Part shown: positions 57,080-64,000 of the stretch, one piece after another | Layout: the number at the start of each line of letters is the position of its first letter | Position numbering within the stretch: position 1 is the stretch's first letter | Assembly: GCF_007859305.1 (NCBI RefSeq) | Contig: NZ_VOHE01000003.1 | Span: 310,001-374,000 of the forward strand | DNA length: 64,000 bases | Direction of reading: 5' to 3' | Origin: Luteimonas wenzhouensis | GTDB taxonomy: Bacteria; Pseudomonadota; Gammaproteobacteria; Xanthomonadales; Xanthomonadaceae | The notes under the pieces: model-generated | Seen by the model: only the letters and a program-made list of their open reading frames with translations | What the model was told of the DNA's origin: nothing | The model's database searches: none | Made by a program: the position numbers and the translations under genes

Positions 57080-59116
57080 ATGACCCGCTCCGCGCCCTCC
57101 GCCAGGTTCCAGCTCGTTGCCCCGTACCAGCCCGCGGGCGACCAGCCGCGGGCGATCGAGAAGCTCGTCGAAGGCTTCGAGGACGGGCTTGCGCGGCAGA
57201 CGCTGCTCGGCGTCACCGGCTCGGGCAAGACCTACACCATCGCCAACGTCATCGAGCGGGTGCAGAAGCCAACCCTGGTGATGGCGCCGAACAAGACCCT
57301 GGCCGCGCAGCTGTACGGCGAGTTCAAGCAGTTCTTCCCGCACAACGCGGTCGAGTACTTCGTCAGCTACTACGACTACTACCAGCCCGAGGCCTACGTG
57401 CCGTCCACCGACACCTTCATCGAGAAGGACAGCTCGGTGAACGAGCACATCGAACAGATGCGCCTGTCGGCGACCAAGGCCCTGCTGGAGCGGCGCGACG
57501 CGATCATCGTCTGCACCGTGTCGGCGATCTACGGCCTGGGCGATCCGAACGAGTACTTCAAGATGGTGCTGCACATGGTGCGCGGCGAGCGCATCGACCA
57601 GCGCGAGCTGATCCGGCGCCTGACCGAGATGCAGTACACCCGCAACGACACCGAGCTGCGTCGCGGCACCTACCGCGTGCGCGGCGAGGTGGTGGACGTG
57701 CACCCGGCCGAATCCGACGACGAGGCGCTGCGGATCGAACTGTTCGACGGCGAGATCGAGAAGCTCACCTTGTTCGACCCGCTCACCGGCGAGACCCGCA
57801 GGTCGCTGCCGCGCTACACCATCTATCCCAAGTCGCACTACGTCACCACGCGCCGGACCACGCTCGACGCGATCGAGGCGATCAAGCGCGAGCTGCCCGA
57901 GCGGCTGGAGCAGTTCTACGCCCAGAACAAGCTGGTCGAGGCCCAGCGCCTGCAGCAGCGCACCCAGTTCGACCTGGAGATGATGGCCGAGGTCGGCTAC
58001 TGCAACGGCATCGAGAACTATTCGCGCCACCTCACCGGGCGGATGCCGGGCGAGGCGCCGCCGTGCCTGTTCGACTACCTGCCGCCGGACGCGCTGCTGG
58101 TGGTCGACGAGTCGCACGTCACCGTCCCGCAGATCGGCGCCATGTACAAGGGCGACCGCTCGCGCAAGGAGACCCTGGTGGAGTTCGGCTTCCGGCTGCC
58201 GTCGGCGCTGGACAACCGGCCGCTGAAGTTCGAGGAGTGGGAGGCGCGCTCGCCGCGCACGATCTTCGTCTCGGCGACGCCTGGCAGGTACGAGCTGGAG
58301 AAGTCGCAGGGGCAGGTGGTCGAGCTGGTGGTGCGCCCGACCGGCCTGGTCGACCCGGAGGTCGAGATCCGGCCCGTGGCCACCCAGGTGGACGACGTGC
58401 TGGGCGAGATCAACAAGCGCGTGGCGATGGGCGACCGGGTGCTGATCACCACGCTCACCAAGCGCATGGCCGAGAACCTCACCGAATACCTCGGCGAGCA
58501 CGACGTGCGCGTGCGCTACCTGCACTCGGACGTGGATACGGTCGAGCGGGTGGAGATCATCCGCGACCTGCGCCTGGGCAAGTTCGACGTGCTGGTGGGC
58601 ATCAACCTGCTGCGCGAGGGCCTGGACATGCCCGAGGTGTCGCTGGTGGCGATCCTCGACGCCGACAAGGAGGGCTTCCTGCGTTCGACCGGTTCGCTGA
58701 TCCAGACCATCGGCCGCGCGGCGCGCAACGTGCGCGGCAAGGCGATCCTGTACGCGGACACGGTGACGAAGTCGATGCAGGCCGCGATCGAGGAGACCGA
58801 TCGCCGGCGGCAGAAGCAGATCGAGTACAACGCCGAGCACGGCATCACCCCGCAGTCGGTGGTGCGCGCGGTAATGGACATCATGGAAGGCGCCCGCGAC
58901 GAACCCGCGGCGGCGCGGGCGGCGACCGGCAAGGCGCGCCGGGCGGCCGAGGAGGCCGAAGACTACGCCTCGCTCGATCCGGCCAGGCTGGCGGCCCGGC
59001 TCAAGGCGCTGGAGCAGCGGATGTACCAGCACGCCCGCGACCTCGAGTTCGAGGAAGCGGCGCGGGTGCGCGACGAGATCCGCAGGATCAGGGAAGCGGC
59101 GCTGGCCGGTTCGTGA
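57080..59116 (+). CDS. uvrB: Excinuclease ABC subunit B
   Basis: A 678-residue nucleotide excision repair protein that verifies DNA damage and loads UvrC. Motifs: [10 protein letters not shown] (Walker A, ~residue 42), the beta-hairpin [23 protein letters not shown]-type motif II, and a C-terminal UVR domain (~635-670, [20 protein letters not shown]). A -10-like TACACT is at 57051. I found no LexA-box-like palindrome just upstream. Confidence 0.99.
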   Translation: MTRSAPSARFQLVAPYQPAGDQPRAIEKLVEGFEDGLARQTLLGVTGSGKTYTIANVIERVQKPTLVMAPNKTLAAQLYGEFKQFFPHNAVEYFVSYYDYYQPEAYVPSTDTFIEKDSSVNEHIEQMRLSATKALLERRDAIIVCTVSAIYGLGDPNEYFKMVLHMVRGERIDQRELIRRLTEMQYTRNDTELRRGTYRVRGEVVDVHPAESDDEALRIELFDGEIEKLTLFDPLTGETRRSLPRYTIYPKSHYVTTRRTTLDAIEAIKRELPERLEQFYAQNKLVEAQRLQQRTQFDLEMMAEVGYCNGIENYSRHLTGRMPGEAPPCLFDYLPPDALLVVDESHVTVPQIGAMYKGDRSRKETLVEFGFRLPSALDNRPLKFEEWEARSPRTIFVSATPGRYELEKSQGQVVELVVRPTGLVDPEVEIRPVATQVDDVLGEINKRVAMGDRVLITTLTKRMAENLTEYLGEHDVRVRYLHSDVDTVERVEIIRDLRLGKFDVLVGINLLREGLDMPEVSLVAILDADKEGFLRSTGSLIQTIGRAARNVRGKAILYADTVTKSMQAAIEETDRRRQKQIEYNAEHGITPQSVVRAVMDIMEGARDEPAAARAATGKARRAAEEAEDYASLDPARLAARLKALEQRMYQHARDLEFEEAARVRDEIRRIREAALAGS

Positions 59117-59157
59117 GCGGCCTGGCCTGCCAGTCGGAGCGGGACGATCCGGCCATG

Positions 59158-59184
59158 CAAAAGGAAAACCCGCCGCGTGGCGGA
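59158..59184 (-). terminator. Rho-independent terminator of tRNA-Val
   Basis: On the minus strand CCGCC-ACGC-GGCGG is followed by GTTTTCCTTTTG, 37 bp after the tRNA 3' end. Confidence 0.75.
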
Positions 59185-59220
59185 TTCGTCTCCAGGTTCC
59201 AACCCTCGAATCGCTGGTCC

Positions 59221-59295
59221 TGGTGGGCGGTACAGGGTTCGAACCTGTGACCCCTACCATGTCAAGGTAGTGCTCTACCGCTGAGCTAACCGCCC
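59221..59295 (-). tRNA. tRNA-Val (anticodon GAC)
   Basis: A 75-nt cloverleaf including encoded CCA. Acceptor stem GGGCGGT/ACCGCCC is perfect, the D-arm AGCTCAGCGGTAGAGC and T-arm GGTTCGAACCC are standard, and the anticodon loop CTTGACATG gives GAC (complement of 59261-59263). Confidence 0.97.
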
Positions 59296-59323
59296 GGCTG
59301 CTGCGTAAGCCGCAGGGGCGCGA

Positions 59324-59352
59324 ATTCTAGCGCAGGCGGGGGGCGGGGACAA
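59324..59352 (-). promoter_or_regulatory. Sigma-70 promoter of tRNA-Val
   Basis: On the minus strand TTGTCC (complement of 59347-59352), a 17-bp spacer and TAGAAT (complement of 59324-59329) lie about 30 bp upstream of the mature tRNA. Confidence 0.75.
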
Positions 59353-59387
59353 CCGATCGGGTCGGCATGGCTTGCCGGTCGCCGCAC

Positions 59388-59720
59388 GCCCCCACCCCGG
59401 CCCTCCCCCGCAAGCGGGGGAGGGAGTATCGACATGGCCGAGCGAAAAGCCGGTCAGTCACCGGGCGGAGCGACCGACAGCCTCGGCGCCAGAGGCACGC
59501 TGACTGCCTGGCGCATGCCCCGCCTCGCCTCGGCGCCAGAGGCACGCTGACTGCCCGGCGCATGTCCCGCCTCGCCGCGGGGCCAGCAGGTCCGGCGGCG
59601 TTGCCGGATGGCGCCCGGGACGCCACAGAGGGGAGCGCGCTCGACGTCTGTGCCGTTCCACGCACATCGCCCGCCATGTCGCTCCCTCCCCCGCTTGCGG
59701 GGGAGGGCCGGGGTGGGGGC
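59388..59720. repeat. 333-bp element bounded by perfect 39-bp inverted repeats
   Basis: The 39 bp at 59388-59426 (GCCCCCACCCCGGCCCTCCC...) recur exactly, inverted, at 59682-59720. Each arm has its own palindrome, CCCTCCCCCGC-AA-GCGGGGGAGGG. Between the arms are 255 bp without a supportable gene, including a 47-bp tandem duplication. The shape is that of a REP doublet or a small non-autonomous element; no target-site duplication is obvious. It fills most of the gap between tRNA-Val and the TonB-dependent receptor. Confidence 0.85.
59480..59573. repeat. 47-bp tandem direct repeat, two copies
   Basis: Two adjacent units begin GCCTCGGCGCCAGAGGCACG at 59480 and 59527 and differ at two positions. 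The duplication lies inside the inverted-repeat element. Frames across it are open but show no protein features. Confidence 0.85.
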
Positions 59721-59831
59721 GGGCGGGCGCGGCCGCCGCTCGATGCCTCCAGCCTCTTCGCGCAAATCGCCCAGGCGTGGGTACGTCACTGATGGGACTG
59801 CAGTTCGGAGGCGAAGCCCCGGAGAACCCGG

Positions 59832-59869
59832 GAAAAAGAAGCCCCCGCGGCGGAGGAACCGGCGGGGGC
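59832..59869 (-). terminator. Terminator of the TonB-dependent receptor at 59919
   Basis: On the minus strand the stem GCCCCCGC / GCGGGGGC with a 13-nt loop is followed by TTCTTTTTCC, 50 bp after the receptor's stop codon. A typical intrinsic terminator. Confidence 0.8.
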
Positions 59870-59918
59870 CAGGCGTCGCCCGGTGGAGGGGCCCGGGCGA
59901 CGTGCGCTGTGGGAGCCG

Positions 59919-62609
59919 TCAGAAGCGGTAGCTGAAGCCCACGAGGGTGGTGCGCCCGTACTCGAAGTAGCGTTCCGGGCGGTTGGCCGGGTCGCCGTCG
60001 TTGTAGGCGGCGAACGGCTCGTCGCCGATGTTGCTCACCTGCAGGTACAGCGACAGGCCTTCCAGCGGGCCGTGGTTGAAGGTGTAGTTCACCTGTGCGT
60101 CCTGCACGGTCTCGCCGGCGATGCTGATGGTCTGGTAGTCGGCGCCGAAGCCGCGGGTCTCGCCGCGGAAGTCGGAACGGGTGCGGCGGCTGTAGCGGAT
60201 CGAGAATCCGCCGCGCTCGTAGTAGACCGTCGCGTTCGACACGTACTTCGACAGGCCGCTGATCGGCTCGCTGGTACCGGGGCCGTTGGGATGGATCGAA
60301 CTGTCGGTGTCGGAGTAGGTGGCGATGATGCCCAGGCCGTCCAGCGGTGCCCACAGCACGTCCAGCGGTACCGAGGCGGTCAGCTCCAGGCCCCGGATCG
60401 TGCCGCCCTCGCCGTTGAACGGCTGGTTGATGCGGCCGATCGGCGAGTCGGGATAGACGTCCTGGCCCGGGATCGGCGGCGGCAGCGGGAAGTCGCTGAA
60501 GTCGAACGCGACATCCTGGTTGTAGATGTAGGTCTTGAGGTCCTTGTGGAACCAGGCCGCGCCGACGTAGCCGCGGTTGCCGGCGGCGGTCGTGAAGTAC
60601 TTCTCCAGCGAGACGTCCACCGCGTCCGCGAGCCATGGGCGCAGGCGCGGGTTGCCGCCGCCGGCGGACCACTCGCCGCGGGTGACGTCGATGCCGACGT
60701 TCATGCCCGCGGTGAGCTGGTCCATGCGCGGGCGCGCCATCTGCCGCGCCAGGCCCAGGCGCAGCACGGTCTCGGGCAGGAATTCGAGCCCCAGGTTCAG
60801 GCTCGGCAAGGTCACCGAGTAGTCGATGCCGTCGGTGACCGCGCTGCCCGCCGGGTTGCCCTCGAAGGTGGAATAGCCCAGCGACGACTGGTCGACGTAG
60901 ATCTTCTGCACGCCGACGTTGCCGCGCAGCGGCATGCCGCCGAGCTCGGTATCGATGTCGGCCTTGACGTATACCGTCGTCTGCTCTTCCTCGACCTCCC
61001 AGTTCTTGGCCGCGATGTCCTCGTGGTAGTTGTAGACGAAGTTGTAGAGGCCCGAATCCAGGATCGCGTTGGCATCGTACACGCCGAGCCGGCCGATGCC
61101 GCCGAAGTTGAAGTCCTGGATGCCGCCGGGGAAGGGCGCGGTCACGCCGAAGCGGCCGCCGCTGCAGTCGGTGAGGCACAGCTTGGCCTCGATCGAAGCC
61201 TTGTCCTTGGTGCGCTTGCTGTGGTTCGCGCCGAAGTCGACCGCGCTGATGAAGCCGTTCTCGAAGCTGCGGATGGCGTTGAGGCGCACCGCACGGATCC
61301 GGTCGTTGACGCCGAAGTCCTTGAGGTAGCCGTCCTGGCCCCAGCCGCCGGCGTCGGTCAGCACCAGCGTGCCCGGGTCGTCGAAGGTCTGGCCGAGCAC
61401 GTAGTTGTAGTAAAGCCGGCCGGGGTCGAGGCTGGCCTGGAGCGTGGTGTAGCCGTTGTTGCTGGCCACGCCGGCATAGGTCTCGAGCACGCGGAAGCTG
61501 CGCTCGACATCGGACCTGGACAGGTCGAAGTTCACCAGCCAGTGGTCGCCGATGCGGAACTTGCTGTTCAGGCCGATCGAGTCGAGGCGGTCGTCGATGG
61601 GATTGCTGTCCATCCGGATCACCGGCGAGACGTCGTCCCAGACGCTGTCGACGATGGTGCCGTTGCCGGCCACCGTATAGCCCGGGCGCAGCACCCCGCT
61701 GCCCCAGAGCGTGCCGAACTCCATGCCGGTCTTGATCTCGGTCTTCTCGAACCGGGAGTGGAACCAGTCCAGGGTGCCCTCGTAGACGTCGCTGGGCTTG
61801 AACTGCAGGGTGGCCGCGACGCCGGTGCGCTCGTGGGAGTTGTCGAAGCGGTAGAGCTTGCCGCCGCCGAGCACCATGGTGCCGTCCGGCCCGTCGGTGA
61901 AGCCCCAGACCTCGTTCTGGTAGCCCGGCTGCGGGCTGTCCATCCTTGACACCGCCAGCATCACGCCGAAGGTATCGTCGGCGAACTGGTCGATGTACGT
62001 CGCGCTCAGGCGATGCCCGTTCTCCCTCTGGTCGCGGATCCGGTTGCGCTCGTAGCGGGCGTTGACGCTGACCACGCGCTCGTCGAACGACAGTGGCCGC
62101 ACGGTCTGCAGGTCCACGGTGCCCGACAGGCCCTGGCCGACGAGCGCCGCGTCCGGGGTCTTGTAGACCACCACCTGGCTCAGCAGCTCGGACGGGTACT
62201 GGTCGAACTCGACGCCGCGGTTGTCGCCGGTGCTCGCCTGCTCGCGGCCGTTGAGCGTGGCGGTGGAGAAGTCGCCGGCGAAGCCGCGGATGTTGATCTG
62301 GGTGGCGCGGCCGCGCTCGCGCTGCGCGGTCAGGCCGGGCAGGCGCGCGATCGATTCGGCGATGCTGGCGTCCGGCAGCTTGCCGATGTCCTCGGCCGAG
62401 ATCGCCTCGACGATCGAGGTGGAGGTCTGCTTGGTGTCGATGGACCGTTCGATCGAGGAACGGATGCCGGTAACGACGATGCGGTCGAGCTCGGTGGCCT
62501 CTTCGCCGTCCGGCGCCGCGGCGGTGTCCTGCGCGAAGGTCTGCGGTGCGGAAAGCAGGATCGCGGATGCGAGCGCGGTACTCAGCAGGGTGCGCCTGGG
62601 TTGCAACAT
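59919..62609 (-). CDS. TonB-dependent receptor (Xanthomonas/Caulobacter type), probably for alpha-glucans
   Basis: An 896-residue outer-membrane receptor. Signal peptide ends at QTFA-QD (~26). The plug contains the motifs of the TonB-Xanth-Caul subfamily: ELDRIVVTGIRSSIERSID, AEDIGKLPDASIAESIARLPG and NIRGFAGDFSTATLNGRE. The barrel ends with VGFSYRF (terminal Phe). The strong ribosome-binding site GGGAGGGG fixes ATG 62609. Proximity to a GH13 alpha-glucosidase on the same strand suggests uptake of maltodextrins or related sugars, as with MalA in Caulobacter; this is inferred from context. Confidence 0.94.
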   Translation of the reverse strand: MLQPRRTLLSTALASAILLSAPQTFAQDTAAAPDGEEATELDRIVVTGIRSSIERSIDTKQTSTSIVEAISAEDIGKLPDASIAESIARLPGLTAQRERGRATQINIRGFAGDFSTATLNGREQASTGDNRGVEFDQYPSELLSQVVVYKTPDAALVGQGLSGTVDLQTVRPLSFDERVVSVNARYERNRIRDQRENGHRLSATYIDQFADDTFGVMLAVSRMDSPQPGYQNEVWGFTDGPDGTMVLGGGKLYRFDNSHERTGVAATLQFKPSDVYEGTLDWFHSRFEKTEIKTGMEFGTLWGSGVLRPGYTVAGNGTIVDSVWDDVSPVIRMDSNPIDDRLDSIGLNSKFRIGDHWLVNFDLSRSDVERSFRVLETYAGVASNNGYTTLQASLDPGRLYYNYVLGQTFDDPGTLVLTDAGGWGQDGYLKDFGVNDRIRAVRLNAIRSFENGFISAVDFGANHSKRTKDKASIEAKLCLTDCSGGRFGVTAPFPGGIQDFNFGGIGRLGVYDANAILDSGLYNFVYNYHEDIAAKNWEVEEEQTTVYVKADIDTELGGMPLRGNVGVQKIYVDQSSLGYSTFEGNPAGSAVTDGIDYSVTLPSLNLGLEFLPETVLRLGLARQMARPRMDQLTAGMNVGIDVTRGEWSAGGGNPRLRPWLADAVDVSLEKYFTTAAGNRGYVGAAWFHKDLKTYIYNQDVAFDFSDFPLPPPIPGQDVYPDSPIGRINQPFNGEGGTIRGLELTASVPLDVLWAPLDGLGIIATYSDTDSSIHPNGPGTSEPISGLSKYVSNATVYYERGGFSIRYSRRTRSDFRGETRGFGADYQTISIAGETVQDAQVNYTFNHGPLEGLSLYLQVSNIGDEPFAAYNDGDPANRPERYFEYGRTTLVGFSYRF

Positions 62610-62745
62610 TTTCCCCTCCCGAAAGGCAATGTCGTCATTGGTTCGTGTGGTCTGGCCCGTCGCTCGACGCGTGTCATGACGGGGCGCCGGACGTTCGCCG
62701 GACGTGCAGCCATGGTAGTGGCCGCAGCGTCGTCCGGCGCCGTCT

Positions 62746-62791
62746 TGCATACGTATTCATGCGCGTTATCCGCCCGGGAAAACAGCGTTTT
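62746..62791 (-). promoter_or_regulatory. Palindromes between the receptor and alpha-glucosidase genes
   Basis: In the 299-bp gap, TGCATACGTATTCA (62746-62759) is an imperfect palindrome centred on CG, the usual form of LacI-family operators. A second inverted repeat AAAAC-AGC-GTTTT lies at 62779-62791. Both are about 140-180 bp upstream of the receptor start and could control it in response to sugar. No regulator gene is visible in the window. Confidence 0.4.
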
Positions 62792-62908
62792 GCGTGCACG
62801 CCGCCCGCGCGCGACGAAGCCGCACCCGACGCCGCGGGATACATTCCCGGCATGCCTGGGGACAGGGTGCGGCGACCGCCTGCGACAGGGGCGCGGCCGG
62901 CGCGGGCG

Positions 62909-64000
62909 CTACTCGCGCGCGGCACCGGGCCTGCCGTAGAACACACCGTAGGCAGGCAGTCGCAGGCGTCCGTCCGCCAGCGTGCCGAGGTCGAAGCCAG
63001 GGAGGTCGACGGCGCGGGCGTCGATGTCGCCCAGGGCGACGTCCGCGTCCGCGGCGGACAGGTTGAAGGCGACGAGCAGCCGCTCGCCGGCGTGCTCGCG
63101 CAGGAAGGCCAGCACCGGCTCGGGCGTGTCGAGGAAGCGGATGCCTCCCTGCACCAGCGCCGGTTCCCGCCGGCGCCACGACAGGAACGCGCGTACCGCG
63201 CAGAGGGTCGATCCTGCGTCCGCCTGCTGTGCCTCGACGTTGAGCGCGCGGTGCGCGGCGGGCACCGGCAGCCAGGGCTGTCCGGTGGTGAATCCGCCGT
63301 GCTCGCCGGCGGTCCACGGCATTGGCGTGCGGCACCCGTCGCGCCCCTTGAAGTTCGGCCAGAAGGCGATGCCGTAGGGATCGCGCAGCGCCTCGAACGG
63401 GACGTCCGCTTCCGGGAGGCCCAGCTCCTCGCCCTGGTACAGGCAGACCGAGCCGCGCAGCGAGCACACCAGCGCCACCAGCATCCGTGCCAGCTGCGGC
63501 GGCGCCGAGGGGCCGCCCCAGCGCGTCACCGCGCGGCGCACGTCGTGGTTGGACACCGCCCAGCACGGCCAGCCCTCGGTCATCACCGCTTCAAGGCGCG
63601 ACACGGTGTCGCGGATGTAGCGTGCGCTGAAGTCGTCCACCAGCAGCTCGAAGCTGTAGCCCATGTGCAGGCGGCGGCCGGAGGTGTACTCGGCCGTGGT
63701 CGCGAGCGAGTCCTCGGAGGAGATCTCGCCCAGCGTCACCACGCCGGGATAGCGGTCGATGAGCGCGCGCAGCTCCTCGAGGAAGCTGATGTTCTCGGGC
63801 CGGGTGTTGTTGTACCAGTGGTACTGGAACGCGTACGGGTTGTCCGGGCTGAAGCCGCGGCCCACGCGTTCGGACGCCGGCTTGGGCGGGTTGTCGCGCA
63901 GCTGCGCGTCGTTGAAGCAGAAGTTGATCGAGTCCAGGCGGAAACCGTCCACGCCGCGGTCGAGCCAGAACTTCACGTAGTCGAGCGTGGCCTGACGGAC
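62909..64000 (-). CDS. GH13 alpha-glucosidase, 5' partial
   Basis: 363 residues of the C-terminal part are visible; the start lies beyond the right edge. Catalytic residues of GH13 are present: the nucleophile Asp in GFRLDS, the acid/base Glu in VVTLGEIS, and the stabilising Asp in VSNHDVRR. LYQGEELGLPEADVPFEAL and RDGCRTPMPW are typical of GH13_23-type alpha-glucosidases. A C-terminal beta domain follows. It would cleave alpha-1,4 or related glucosides. It precedes the TonB-dependent receptor on the same strand. Confidence 0.94.
   Translation of the reverse strand, partial: VRQATLDYVKFWLDRGVDGFRLDSINFCFNDAQLRDNPPKPASERVGRGFSPDNPYAFQYHWYNNTRPENISFLEELRALIDRYPGVVTLGEISSEDSLATTAEYTSGRRLHMGYSFELLVDDFSARYIRDTVSRLEAVMTEGWPCWAVSNHDVRRAVTRWGGPSAPPQLARMLVALVCSLRGSVCLYQGEELGLPEADVPFEALRDPYGIAFWPNFKGRDGCRTPMPWTAGEHGGFTTGQPWLPVPAAHRALNVEAQQADAGSTLCAVRAFLSWRRREPALVQGGIRFLDTPEPVLAFLREHAGERLLVAFNLSAADADVALGDIDARAVDLPGFDLGTLADGRLRLPAYGVFYGRPGAARE

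Noticed and set aside
56283-59295. Genomic island or prophage between the two tRNA genes
   Set aside because: No integrase, no duplicated tRNA 3' end and uvrB is core; base composition does not change visibly.
59480-59573. CRISPR-like repeats
   Set aside because: Only two directly adjacent 47-bp units without spacers and no cas genes; this is a simple tandem duplication.

Overview
The window is very GC-rich bacterial chromosome with tightly packed housekeeping genes. Gene order (mreBCD-mrdA-rodA-mltB-rlpA-dacC-ybeD-lipB-lipA), a type IV minor pilin cluster fimT-pilV-pilW-pilX-pilY1-pilE, a TonB-dependent receptor of the Xanthomonas/Caulobacter type, a K+-independent H+-pyrophosphatase and GTAG-headed palindromic repeats all point to a gammaproteobacterium of the Lysobacteraceae/Xanthomonadaceae (Lysobacter, Luteimonas or a relative). 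Species cannot be fixed from sequence reading alone. I see no phage, integrase, IS transposase or CRISPR array; almost everything looks like core genome.

Layout. 1-3122: the 3' part of an M1 metallopeptidase, a lipoprotein of unknown function and a PfkB-family kinase. 3306-16195: a cell-shape and cell-wall block (mreB, mreC, mreD, mrdA, rodA, mltB, rlpA, dacC), a CsgG-like secreted protein, then ybeD-lipB-lipA for lipoate. 16431-28671: prc on the plus strand, followed by a long minus-strand block with soluble and membrane pyrophosphatases (ppa, hppA), pepQ, a PilZ protein overlapping a DUF1631 protein, and the overlapping genes hemW, rdgB and rph. 28749-35691: yicC-gmk-rpoZ-spoT-ridA-recG, a nucleotide and stringent-response block. 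35851-42556: nucleoside hydrolase, rpmE2, nadC, a Trm112-like protein, purEK, then grxD flanked by a superoxide-dismutase-like gene with altered metal ligands and an SDR-like gene with altered catalytic residues, and a MarC-family membrane protein. 42802-47505: an Oar-like TonB-dependent receptor and ppnN. 47621-56209: the minor pilin/PilY1 operon. 56243-59295: tRNA-Asn, an orphan FimT-like pseudopilin, uvrB and tRNA-Val. 59388-64000: a repeat element, a TonB-dependent receptor and the start of a GH13 alpha-glucosidase gene, which looks like part of an alpha-glucan uptake locus.

How the parts work together. MreBCD, PBP2 and RodA form the elongasome; MltB, RlpA and DacC trim the wall it makes. 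Gmk (GTP precursor supply), omega (part of a ppGpp site on RNA polymerase), SpoT (ppGpp turnover) and, further away, PpnN (a ppGpp-regulated nucleosidase in E. coli) all touch (p)ppGpp metabolism. The minor pilins and PilY1 prime and tip the type IV pilus. The last two genes would import and cleave alpha-glucosides.

Most interesting leads: the grxD neighbourhood with two probably non-canonical enzymes, a PilY1 with a PA14-like module and no recognisable vWA domain, the translationally coupled DUF1631/PilZ pair, and a 333-bp element bounded by perfect 39-bp inverted repeats. None of these is proven to be a new system.
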